Source: Citrobacter amalonaticus Y19 (GTDB lineage Bacteria > Pseudomonadota > Gammaproteobacteria > Enterobacterales > Enterobacteriaceae). From it: a stretch of DNA of 64,000 nucleotides. Positions 15,760 through 24,228 of this stretch are shown in pieces; within the stretch, counting starts at the first letter, position 1, and each line of letters starts with the position of its first letter. The position numbers were made by a program, and so were the translations under genes. Below the pieces are notes generated by a model, which did no database searches, was not told where the DNA came from, and saw nothing but the letters and a program-made list of their open reading frames with translations. The stretch is from contig NZ_CP011132.1 in assembly GCF_000981805.1 (NCBI RefSeq), positions 3,410,001 to 3,474,000 of the forward strand, in the 5' to 3' direction.

Positions 15760-17883
15760 ATGAAACTATCCATGGTTGAGCAAGGAAAAAAGCTGGAAAA
15801 CGTGGTTGAGTTCTCCAGATACACCCAGCAGATTCGCCGTAAGATCTGGCGTCTGCTGATCGTGATGGCAGTGGCCGCCGTCGTCGCGTTCCCGCTGATT
15901 AAGCTGATTCCGTCAAAATACGTGGCAACCTCGGCGGTGATGATCAAGGCGCTGCAGGACGATGCCACGCCGCTCCCGCAGCTGAGCCGCTACGACGCGA
16001 CCCGCAGCGACTTCTATGAAACGCAGTACGCACTGGTGCAATCCCGCGTGGTGCTGCAAAAGGCGATAACCGAACTGCGGCTGGACAATGAACCGACCGT
16101 TAACGGCGGCTTTGATGCCTCGCAGAGCACGGCGGATAACGCCGCGCTGCGCATGGAAAAAACGCTGAAAAATGTGGTGAACAATCTGTCAGTGAGCGGC
16201 GTGCGGAACACGCAACTGATTGATATCAGCTACCAGTCACCTTCCGCTGAGATGGCCGCTCGCGTCGCTAACGGCGTGGCGCAGGCCTACATCGACTACT
16301 CGGTGGAACAGAAACGTAAAGCGACCGAAGAGGCCCAGCGCTGGAACCAGCAGCAGATGGACCGCGTTCAGCAGCAAATGGTGGCGCAGAAGGCCGCGAT
16401 TGATGATTACCTGAAAAAGGAAAACATGCTGACCTTCCGCGGTGTGGATGGTTATGAAACCGAAGAGCTGGGGATTATCACCAATCGCCTGGCCGACGCC
16501 ACCCAGCGCCGTATTGCCGCCCAGTCGCAGTACGACGAGGTGCAAAAAGCGCTCGCCAAACACTCACCGGAAGACATTATCTCGCTGCCGGATTTCTCCG
16601 GCCACGCGCAAATTCAGGATCTGCGCATTGCCCTCACCCAGACGCGGCGTAACCTCGCCGAACTGCGTAAACGCTACGGGCCGAAGCATGACAAAATTCT
16701 GGAAGCCCAGGCCCAGGTCGGGGCGGTCAATGCCCAAATAGGCCAGGTGATTAGCGAACTGGCGCGCGGCGCGCGTCAGCAGTATCAAGCGGCGGTCGAT
16801 GACGAAAAACGCTACCAGACGATGCTTGATGGCCAAAAAAGCAACTTCCAGCAGTTGGCGAGTAAACGCGACCAGTACAACACCATGATGACGGCGTTGA
16901 ATAAAACTCAGGAGCTGTATCAGACGCTTTATCAACGCGCGCACGAACAGGCGCTCTCGGTATCGCTTGATCAGCCCGACGCAGTGATCTCCGACCCGGC
17001 CGTCCCGCCGGAACGTCCGGCGAAACCGAACAAACCGATGCTGTGGATTATCATCGTCGTGCTGGTGACGCTGGCCTATCTGGTGTGGATTATCGTCGAT
17101 GCAGCGCTGAATAATGCGGTCACCCGCATGAGCCAGTTGGCCAAAAATCTCAACCTGACGCCGCTGGGTGAACTGCCCGCGTTCGCGGCGGGCGGCACTC
17201 GCCAGCAAAGGGTACAGCGTCTGCTTAGCGATCCGCTGCGCGCCGATCTGGTGCATGCGATTCGCACCCAGCTTCAGCTGAGCGCGCCGTCGCCGCAGGT
17301 CATCACCATCGCGTCCAGCGAAGCCGGTGAAGGCCGTTCGCTGGTCGCCGCAGCGCTGGCCGCCTCTTTCAGCATCGACCAGAAAACCCTGCTTATCGAT
17401 ACCGACTTTCTGAACGGCAACGGGCTATCGGCAGCCAACGCGCCGGGCCTGGCCGAGGTGATCCTCGGTAGCAAAACGCTGGATGAGGTGCGGGTAAAAC
17501 AAAGTGAGCGGCTGGATTTATTGCCGCACGGCCAGCTTAGCGGCTCGGCGCTGCTGTTGCTTACCTCGCCACAGCTGGCCTCGCTTCTCGCCACATTACG
17601 CGAGCACTATCAGCGCATCATTATCGACACCTCGGCGGTCAACCAGGCGCAGGATAGCCAGCTAATTGGCCGTCAGTCGGACGGCGTGGTGCTGGTCATT
17701 CAATCCGCACGCTTGCAAACCAGCGAGCTACAAGCGGTGCTGGCGACCCTGAAGCGGGAACAAAACGTCGTGACCGGCGCGGTGCTCAACCGGGTCAGTC
17801 ACGATAGTCTTGAAAGCAAAGAAGGCCAACGCCTGCTTAGCCAACAGGTCGGTGAGCTGATGACGCCGGCGAAATCACGATGA
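15760..17883 (+). CDS. Polysaccharide co-polymerase (Wzc/GumC type) with degenerate kinase domain
   Basis: A 707-residue inner-membrane chain-length and export protein. It has a Wzz-type periplasmic domain between two membrane helices near residues 30-50 and 427-450, with long coiled coils between them. The cytoplasmic C-terminal part is a BY-kinase fold, but the key sites are altered. Walker A reads SSEAGEGRS with Arg526 in place of the lysine. Walker A' reads LLIDTDFLNG without the usual final Arg. Walker B is IIIDTSAVN. The tail QQVGELMTPAKSR has no tyrosine cluster. I infer that it cannot work as a normal tyrosine kinase, which fits the absence of a Wzb phosphatase gene. The stop overlaps the flippase start (ATGA). 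Confidence 0.88.
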   Translation: MKLSMVEQGKKLENVVEFSRYTQQIRRKIWRLLIVMAVAAVVAFPLIKLIPSKYVATSAVMIKALQDDATPLPQLSRYDATRSDFYETQYALVQSRVVLQKAITELRLDNEPTVNGGFDASQSTADNAALRMEKTLKNVVNNLSVSGVRNTQLIDISYQSPSAEMAARVANGVAQAYIDYSVEQKRKATEEAQRWNQQQMDRVQQQMVAQKAAIDDYLKKENMLTFRGVDGYETEELGIITNRLADATQRRIAAQSQYDEVQKALAKHSPEDIISLPDFSGHAQIQDLRIALTQTRRNLAELRKRYGPKHDKILEAQAQVGAVNAQIGQVISELARGARQQYQAAVDDEKRYQTMLDGQKSNFQQLASKRDQYNTMMTALNKTQELYQTLYQRAHEQALSVSLDQPDAVISDPAVPPERPAKPNKPMLWIIIVVLVTLAYLVWIIVDAALNNAVTRMSQLAKNLNLTPLGELPAFAAGGTRQQRVQRLLSDPLRADLVHAIRTQLQLSAPSPQVITIASSEAGEGRSLVAAALAASFSIDQKTLLIDTDFLNGNGLSAANAPGLAEVILGSKTLDEVRVKQSERLDLLPHGQLSGSALLLLTSPQLASLLATLREHYQRIIIDTSAVNQAQDSQLIGRQSDGVVLVIQSARLQTSELQAVLATLKREQNVVTGAVLNRVSHDSLESKEGQRLLSQQVGELMTPAKSR

Positions 17884-19094
17884 ATTTGCTGCGTAGTATT
17901 ACCACCATTGCCAGCTCGTCGGTCATCTCGCAGTTGATCGGCGCGCTGTCGATCTGGTTTATCTCCCACAAATACGGCATGGCGGAAGTGGGGATTTACT
18001 CACTGATCTACAGCATTGTGCTGGTAGGCGCGCAGGTGTGTACCTTTGCGTCGCAACTGCTGATTCCACGCCAGCCGGATGATGAACAGCTAGCGCGGAA
18101 CGTGGTGTTTTGCGTGGTGCAAAGCGTGATTATCGCCACGCCCTACGCGTTCCTGACCGCGTGGCTGTTCCACCTCGACGTACTGTTCCTCTACCTGTTG
18201 ACCTTAAGCTACGCGCTGGTACTGGTGGCGGAAAACCTGTCGCTGCGTACCGGCAATTACCGCTTTCTGGTGTTCCAGCGCATGATGGTCTCCGTGGTGG
18301 TGATCGCCGCCTTGCTGATCACCTCGCGAACTCAGGCGTTCTACTGGCTGTGGACGGCCTCAATGCTGGTGCTGATTGTCGGCTGCATCGTGCGCACGTT
18401 TCGTCTTAGCACGCTGCGCTGGTCACACTGGAGCGTGCGCAGCAACGTGGCGTTCTTTTGCGAACACCGCCAGCACCTGAGCAAAGTGGGCACCGCGGAA
18501 GTGCTGGCGATGGTCAACAACAACCTGCCCATTATGCTGATTAACTTCTGGTTCTCGGCGCTGGTCGCTGGGTATTTCTCGGTGGTAATGCGCTTTTGCC
18601 TGTCGCCGGTCACCATTGTCGGCAACGCGGTTCGCAACTCAATCTTCTCAAAATGGTCGATGGATTTCCGCAACCACACTTTCAACTATCCGGAATACAA
18701 AAAAGTCCGCCGCCTGCTTCTGGCGTTGGCGATCATTTGTACCCTGGGCGTATTGATCTTCTATCCGCTGGTGATGAAACTCGGCTTTAGCCAGGAGTGG
18801 ATAGCCTCGGTGCCGTCCTCTCGCTACATCCTGCCGTATCTGTTCCTGGCGCTGGCGATTAGCCCGCTCACCGTCATCGAGCTGATTTTTGGCTCCCATT
18901 TTTACTTCCTGCGTATTCAGGTCGAGCAGCTCGCCATTACCCTGCTGGCGTTTTTGGTGCTGCCTTACTTCGGCCAAAGCTATCCGATTGCCGTGCTGAC
19001 CTTCTCGCTGCTGACGCTGCTGCGCTACCTGTTTATCTGGCAACAGATGAACCGCCGCGCCTTTTCTCTTAGCCAACAGATGACGCCGCCATGA
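17880..19094 (+). CDS. Wzx-type repeat-unit flippase
   Basis: 404 residues with about twelve hydrophobic segments, starting MNLLRSITTIASSSVISQLIG and GALSIWFISHKYGMAEVGIY. That opening is typical of the polysaccharide transporter/MOP superfamily (SQ-x-x-G-x-L...yG...GiY). It should flip the lipid-linked repeat unit to the periplasmic side. It overlaps its neighbours by 4 bp on both sides, and its place between co-polymerase and polymerase supports the call. The sequence is diverged, as is normal for flippases. Confidence 0.85.
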   Translation: MNLLRSITTIASSSVISQLIGALSIWFISHKYGMAEVGIYSLIYSIVLVGAQVCTFASQLLIPRQPDDEQLARNVVFCVVQSVIIATPYAFLTAWLFHLDVLFLYLLTLSYALVLVAENLSLRTGNYRFLVFQRMMVSVVVIAALLITSRTQAFYWLWTASMLVLIVGCIVRTFRLSTLRWSHWSVRSNVAFFCEHRQHLSKVGTAEVLAMVNNNLPIMLINFWFSALVAGYFSVVMRFCLSPVTIVGNAVRNSIFSKWSMDFRNHTFNYPEYKKVRRLLLALAIICTLGVLIFYPLVMKLGFSQEWIASVPSSRYILPYLFLALAISPLTVIELIFGSHFYFLRIQVEQLAITLLAFLVLPYFGQSYPIAVLTFSLLTLLRYLFIWQQMNRRAFSLSQQMTPP

Positions 19095-20476
19095 GTATCA
19101 ACAACGCACTCTGGATCCAGATCTACGCCATCGTCACGCTCTGCTTTTGCGGAGTGGTGCAGTACTTCACCGGTATTCTTGCCGTGCTGTGGCTACCGGT
19201 GATCATGGCGTTTGTAACGACCGGAATGCTGTTGATGCAAACCCAGCGCACGCCGCTGGCGCTCGACCTGTCGGAAATGATGGTCCTGGTGATTTACCTC
19301 TGTTTTCTGGTGCTGGCCCTCATCAGCACATTTTTACAGGGTGGCGTCACCGTCACCATTATCGGGATTAAAAATGAAGTCGGCATGTCGCTGGTACTGT
19401 TCTGTCTGTTGCTGGGATTCTGCCGGGAATCGCAAATTTATCGCATCAGCCGCGTGCTGTACTGGATTTTCTACGCCCAGTTTCCGCTGGTCATCTATCA
19501 GGTACTGATTGTGCTGCCCCAGCGCGTGGCAATGCGCGGCGAAGATGAAAAGTGGGACTCGGTGGTCGGCACCTTCGGCGGTGACCCGATGGGCGGCGGC
19601 AACACGGCGGTGATGGGGATGTTTTGTCTGCTGATTATGCTGATGAAGCTCTCTGAGCTGAAACACGGTGTCACCAGTTGGCGGTCCGCTGCGCTGCATA
19701 TTGGCCTCGGGTTCTTGCTGTGTATTCTCGGCGAAGTGAAATTCATCATCCTGCTGTCGCCGTTTATGCTGGCGCTGGTCTGGAGCATGCCATCGTGGGT
19801 TAACGGCGTGAGCAAAGTGACGATGAAAAACCTGTTGGTCATTTTCGTGGTGATGGGTGGGCTCATCACCCTGGCGATTATGGTTCTCGCCGCCGGTTAC
19901 TCGTCGGCCTTTGGCGGCGACGCGGGAAAAAGCTCGTTCAGCATCTTCCTCGACTCGCTCGACTACATTTTTGATACCAACTACATCATGGCCGCCACCG
20001 GTGAACTGGGCCGTCTGACCACCATTTTCTTCTGGGCACGCCACAGCGACATGTGGGGCATTTCCAGCATGCTGTTTGGCTACGGCCTGAACGCCACCAA
20101 CAGCGGCAGCGCCGTCTCCGCTGGCTACCTGAACCTTATTTTCCGTCTGGTGCTCGACTCCACTTCGCTGAGCATGCTGTTGTGGGAAGTGGGCATTGTC
20201 GGCACTACGTTGTTTATCAGCCTGCTGCTGTGGATTGTGCGCATCACCTGGCCACGCCCAATGCTGGCGCTCAGCCAGCTGGATAAAGAGGATGTGCAGC
20301 TGCTGTGCTACGGCCCGGCGTTTACGGTATTTATCATCGCCTGCCTGCTGAGCCTCCCCTACAGCCAGACATTAATGATTATCCCTTTATTACAGTTCCT
20401 GTTTTACCTGACGAGCGGCTCGGCACTGGTTATCCGTCGCACCGTCTGTCGTTCTATCCGGAGAGAGTATGAATAA
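19091..20476 (+). CDS. Wzy-type O-antigen/exopolysaccharide polymerase
   Basis: A 461-residue integral membrane protein with around ten to eleven hydrophobic segments. It has a large central loop (QRVAMRGEDEKWDSVVGTFG, then GDPMGGGNTAVMGMFCLLIM) and a second one containing MLFGYGLNATNSGS. This layout is typical of Wzy polymerases, which join repeat units in the periplasm. There is little sequence signature in this family, so the call rests on topology and on its place after the flippase in an operon that otherwise lacks a polymerase. Confidence 0.78.
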   Translation: MSINNALWIQIYAIVTLCFCGVVQYFTGILAVLWLPVIMAFVTTGMLLMQTQRTPLALDLSEMMVLVIYLCFLVLALISTFLQGGVTVTIIGIKNEVGMSLVLFCLLLGFCRESQIYRISRVLYWIFYAQFPLVIYQVLIVLPQRVAMRGEDEKWDSVVGTFGGDPMGGGNTAVMGMFCLLIMLMKLSELKHGVTSWRSAALHIGLGFLLCILGEVKFIILLSPFMLALVWSMPSWVNGVSKVTMKNLLVIFVVMGGLITLAIMVLAAGYSSAFGGDAGKSSFSIFLDSLDYIFDTNYIMAATGELGRLTTIFFWARHSDMWGISSMLFGYGLNATNSGSAVSAGYLNLIFRLVLDSTSLSMLLWEVGIVGTTLFISLLLWIVRITWPRPMLALSQLDKEDVQLLCYGPAFTVFIIACLLSLPYSQTLMIIPLLQFLFYLTSGSALVIRRTVCRSIRREYE

Positions 20477-21473
20477 CTCGCCTTTTATAACCGCCAGCAT
20501 TAAGACATTTAATGAGGCAAAGGGCATTGAGAAAACGATCGACAGCATTGACCGCCAGCTGGCGGCCTACCCTCACGAAATCATCGTGGCGGATAGCCTG
20601 TCGACCGACAACACTCGCGAACTGGCCAGCGCCAAAGGCGTGATGGTAGTGTCGCTGGTACATCCGGAAGAGCGCTGCTGCGGTGTCGGCCACCAGCTCG
20701 GCTATATACACAGCCAGGGCGAGTTTCTGCTGCTGATGGACGGTGACATGGAGCTGGAAGAGGGCTTCATTGACGCGGCGGTGGCGTTTTTACAGGCTAA
20801 CCCGGAGTACGCTGGCGTGGCCGGTCGGGTGACGATGGACGAAGGCAGCAACTACGAGTTTAAATCCCGTAACCAGCGCATTCATAAAATCTATCCGCTG
20901 GGTGATTGCGACCATCTGGGCGGCGGCGGGCTGTATCGCCGTAGCGCCATCGAAAAAATCGGCTATCTGACCCATCGCGGCCTGCACGGCTATGAAGAGG
21001 CAGAGCTTGGTCTTCGCTTGCATCACGCAGGCTACAAGCTGCATCGGCTCGATGTCCCTTATTTCAGCCATACCTCACACGTGATGTCGACCTTCACCAT
21101 GCTGCGCTACCGCTGGCGCAGCCGCTTTCTTAGCGGCCCGGGCGAACTGCTGCGCAGTTCGTGGGGCAAACCGTGGTTTCGCGACGCGCTAAAAATCACC
21201 CGTAACGAAGCGGTTTTCACTCTCTACTGGCTGGCGGTACTGGTGGCATTACTGAGCGGGAACCTTGCGTTATTCGGCCTGTCCCTGCTGCCGCTAATGC
21301 TGTTTATCTTGTTAAAAACCGTTAAAAACCGCTCGCTGCTGGCTGGCCTGCACAGCGTGCTGAATCTAAGCGCCTTTTCCGCCGGGCTGATTCGCGGCCT
21401 GCTCACACCGCTGCCAGACCCGCAGGAACCACCCGAAAATACCGTTGTTAGTCATCAGGATATCGAAAAATGA
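20469..21473 (+). CDS. Family 2 glycosyltransferase
   Basis: 334 residues with a GT-A fold at the N-terminus: FITASIKTFNEAKGIEKTI, the nucleotide-binding EIIVADSLSTDNT, the metal-binding DGDMELEEGF (DxD) near residue 98, and a GYEEAELGLRL acceptor/base motif. Two or three hydrophobic helices near residues 255-315 probably anchor it to the inner membrane. It overlaps the polymerase by 8 bp and the next transferase by 4 bp. It adds one sugar of the repeat unit on the cytoplasmic face; donor and linkage are not predictable. Confidence 0.88.
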   Translation: MNNSPFITASIKTFNEAKGIEKTIDSIDRQLAAYPHEIIVADSLSTDNTRELASAKGVMVVSLVHPEERCCGVGHQLGYIHSQGEFLLLMDGDMELEEGFIDAAVAFLQANPEYAGVAGRVTMDEGSNYEFKSRNQRIHKIYPLGDCDHLGGGGLYRRSAIEKIGYLTHRGLHGYEEAELGLRLHHAGYKLHRLDVPYFSHTSHVMSTFTMLRYRWRSRFLSGPGELLRSSWGKPWFRDALKITRNEAVFTLYWLAVLVALLSGNLALFGLSLLPLMLFILLKTVKNRSLLAGLHSVLNLSAFSAGLIRGLLTPLPDPQEPPENTVVSHQDIEK

Positions 21474-22690
21474 AAGTGCTCCTCGTCAATAAATTCTTTT
21501 TCATCAAAGGTGGCGCGGAGACCGTCTACTTTCAGGAGCGGGACCATTTAAAAGCGGCTGGCGTTCAGGTGATGGATTTCTCCATGCAGCATGAGAAAAA
21601 CATCCCTTCTGACTATGCAAAATGGTTCGTCAGCAACGTCGACTACCACGGCAACAGCGGAATTGGCGGCAAGATTAAGACCGCCATCGATTTTATTCAC
21701 AATGCCGAAGCCTGCCGCAAATTCAACAACCTGTTGCTGAGCGAAAAGCCGGATATCGTGCATTTCCACAATATCTATCATCAACTGACGCCGTCGATCA
21801 TCGCCATCGCCAAACGCTTCGGCTGTAAAACCCTACTCACGGCGCACGACTATAAAATTGTCTGTCCGTCTTACACCATGCTGCGCGACGGGCACGTCTG
21901 CGACGCCTGCCTGAAAGGTTCGGTGTGGAATGCCTTCCGCTATCGCTGCCAGGAGGGCTCCGCGGGCAAAAGCCTGCTACTGTCGCTGGAAGCAACCTGG
22001 CAGGATATTGCGCGTAACTATCACAAACTGGACGCGATTGTTTCGCCAAGCGCATTTTTGCGTGAACAGGTCATCCGCAAAATCACCGACGTTCCCGTCG
22101 ACGTCATCGTCAACGGTATTGATGACACTCTGCCGATTGGCGATACCCGCGATGACGGCTACTTCCTGTTCATCGGCCGACTTAGCCGCGAAAAAGGGGT
22201 CGCCACCCTTGCCCAGGCACATCAGCAGATGCAGCATCCGCTGCCGTTGAAAATCGCCGGCGATGGCCCGCTATATCAGGATCTGCGCACCCGCTTCCCG
22301 CAGGCGGAATTCCTCGGTTATCAGCAGCAGGGCGAAGGGCTCAACGAACTGATTCGCCATGCCCGCGCGGTGATTGTCCCGTCCGAATACTATGAGAACT
22401 GCTCGATGTCGGTGCTGGAGGCGATGTCCTTCGCTAAGCCTGTCGTCGGCGGCAACATCGGCGGCATTCCCGAACAGATTCGTGATGGCCAGGAAGGACG
22501 CCTGTTTGAGCCGGGTAACGTCGGCGAGCTGGCGGCAATCCTTGATGATTTGGCGCAAGAGCCTGAACTCGCCCACGAGATGGGCCTGCGCGCACGCCAG
22601 CGACTGGAAAACAAATACTCTCTGCGAGTGCACATGGACGCGCTGATGGATCTGTATCAAAAACTGTTAAAGGGAAGCGCACATGACTAA
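21470..22690 (+). CDS. Family 4 glycosyltransferase
   Basis: 406 residues of GT-B fold. The N-terminal domain has LLVNKFFFIKGGAETVYFQE and IVHFHNIYHQLTP. The C-terminal GT1/4 domain has FLFIGRLSREKGVATLAQAH, LKIAGDGPLYQDL and the retaining-enzyme E-x7-E pattern in VPSEYYENCSMSVLEAMSFAKP. A cysteine pair in GHVCDACLKG is seen in many capsule GT4 enzymes. It overlaps neighbours by 4 and 8 bp. The sugar and linkage are unknown. Confidence 0.9.
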   Translation: MKVLLVNKFFFIKGGAETVYFQERDHLKAAGVQVMDFSMQHEKNIPSDYAKWFVSNVDYHGNSGIGGKIKTAIDFIHNAEACRKFNNLLLSEKPDIVHFHNIYHQLTPSIIAIAKRFGCKTLLTAHDYKIVCPSYTMLRDGHVCDACLKGSVWNAFRYRCQEGSAGKSLLLSLEATWQDIARNYHKLDAIVSPSAFLREQVIRKITDVPVDVIVNGIDDTLPIGDTRDDGYFLFIGRLSREKGVATLAQAHQQMQHPLPLKIAGDGPLYQDLRTRFPQAEFLGYQQQGEGLNELIRHARAVIVPSEYYENCSMSVLEAMSFAKPVVGGNIGGIPEQIRDGQEGRLFEPGNVGELAAILDDLAQEPELAHEMGLRARQRLENKYSLRVHMDALMDLYQKLLKGSAHD

Positions 22691-23798
22691 GCGCATTACG
22701 GTGCTCGGGACACGCGGGATCCCCGACGTGTTAGGCGGCGTAGAGACGCACTGCCAGAATCTCTATCCGGCCATCAAAGCGCAGAACGATGTCGATATCT
22801 GCGTTATCGCCCGCTCTCCTTATGTCCCCTATCGCCGCAGTAGCTATAAGGACGTGAAAACGCGGGCCATTTGGGCGCCGAAGAAAAAATCGCTAGAAGC
22901 CATCATCCATTCGACGCTTGCCGCCATCGCCTCGCGCTTTGATGGCTCAGACATCGTGCACGTGCACGCCATCGGGCCAGGCCTGGTGGTGCCGCTGCTG
23001 CGCCTGATGGGCAAAAAAGTGGTCTTTACCCATCACGGCCCGGACTACGACCGGCAAAAATGGGGCGGTTTTGCCCGTAAAACGCTGATGCTGGGCGAGC
23101 GCTGGGCGGTGAAATACGCCAACGAAGTCATTGTTATCTCTGAAGTCATCAACAATTTGATCAAAGAGAAATATGGCCGCGCCGACGCGCATGTCATCCC
23201 CAACGGCGCCAATCCGCCGGCATCGGCCAACCCCGATACCCTTGATAAGATCTTAGCGAAATACGGTTTGCGCCGCGGCGAATACGTGGTGGCGGTCAGC
23301 CGCTTTGTCGAAGAAAAAGGGCTACACGATCTGATTGCTGGCTGGAAACAGGCCGATGTCAGCTGGCCGCTGGTGCTGGTTGGCGATGCCGATCACCCGA
23401 CGCCGTACAGCGAAAAACTCAAACATCTGGCGCAGGAAACGCCGGGGGTGATTCTGACCGGGTTTGTCAACGGCACCACGCTGCAGGCGGTGTTCTCACA
23501 GGCGCGACTGTTTGCGATGACCTCCTACCACGAAGGGCTACCTATCGCGTTGCTGGAGGCCTTGTCCTACTCGCTACCCGCGGTGGTCAGTGATATTCCC
23601 GCCAACCTTGAAGTCGGGCTGGAAGCTGACGCCTATTTCCCGGTCGGTGATGTCGCTGCACTGGCGCAGAAAATTGCCGAGCGTATCGACCTGCCTCGCC
23701 AGGATTACCAAAACTACCTGACCCGTTATAACTGGGATACTATTGCTATGCACACCATGCAGGTTTATCAACAGACACTTAATAAATCAACAGGTTAA
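22683..23798 (+). CDS. Family 4 glycosyltransferase with DUF1972-type N-terminus
   Basis: 371 residues. The opening RITVLGTRGIPDVLGGVETH is characteristic of the DUF1972/GT4 group often found in exopolysaccharide clusters. The C-terminal domain has AVSRFVEEKGLHDLIAGW and MTSYHEGLPIALLEALSYSLP, the E-x7-E motif of retaining GT4 enzymes. It starts 8 bp inside the previous gene. It is probably the last sugar-adding enzyme of the repeat unit, giving at least a four-sugar unit with the primer. The donor is unknown. Confidence 0.9.
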   Translation: MTKRITVLGTRGIPDVLGGVETHCQNLYPAIKAQNDVDICVIARSPYVPYRRSSYKDVKTRAIWAPKKKSLEAIIHSTLAAIASRFDGSDIVHVHAIGPGLVVPLLRLMGKKVVFTHHGPDYDRQKWGGFARKTLMLGERWAVKYANEVIVISEVINNLIKEKYGRADAHVIPNGANPPASANPDTLDKILAKYGLRRGEYVVAVSRFVEEKGLHDLIAGWKQADVSWPLVLVGDADHPTPYSEKLKHLAQETPGVILTGFVNGTTLQAVFSQARLFAMTSYHEGLPIALLEALSYSLPAVVSDIPANLEVGLEADAYFPVGDVAALAQKIAERIDLPRQDYQNYLTRYNWDTIAMHTMQVYQQTLNKSTG

Positions 23799-23800
23799 CT

Positions 23801-24211
23801 TTGGATAATTCTGACAAACAGCAACGCGTTCTGGACAGCTTTTACCGTTCACTGGACCCAAAAACGCTCGATTCTTTGAGCGATGAACAGAGGCATGCGG
23901 TGGAAAATGCCGTGCTGGATATCACCCTGGTGACGCCACACAAGGTCGATTTCCGCCGCAGTATTCCGCTGTTCTCCCGACGCTACTATCTGGTGTTCTT
24001 GTTCGGTCGCGATTTCCGTCGCCGCCCGCGCGAAGAGTCCACCCTGCGTCGTCTGCTGGTCTCTTTGCTGGTTGTATTGGCACTTATTCTCGGGCTGGGA
24101 TCGCTGTTTATCACGCTGTATCTGATTAAATCCTGGCTCGGTATCGATATTTTCCAGAACTACCATCTGGGACTTTGGGACTGGATATTAAATCATCGCC
24201 AGTCTCTTTAA
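23801..24211 (+). CDS. Small membrane protein of the exopolysaccharide operon
   Basis: 136 residues with a TTG start at 23801, 2 bp after the preceding stop. There is a soluble N-terminal half (DNSDKQQRVLDSFYRSLDPK) and then an arginine-rich stretch (FGRDFRRRPREESTLRRL). One long hydrophobic helix, or a hairpin, lies near residues 88-112. No known family is recognised. The basic stretch before the helix predicts a cytoplasmic N-terminus. The conserved tight spacing suggests a role in assembly or regulation of this polymer. A start further downstream would break the operon spacing. Confidence 0.7.
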   Translation: MDNSDKQQRVLDSFYRSLDPKTLDSLSDEQRHAVENAVLDITLVTPHKVDFRRSIPLFSRRYYLVFLFGRDFRRRPREESTLRRLLVSLLVVLALILGLGSLFITLYLIKSWLGIDIFQNYHLGLWDWILNHRQSL

Positions 24212-24228
24212 CTTGTAAGGAGTGCACC

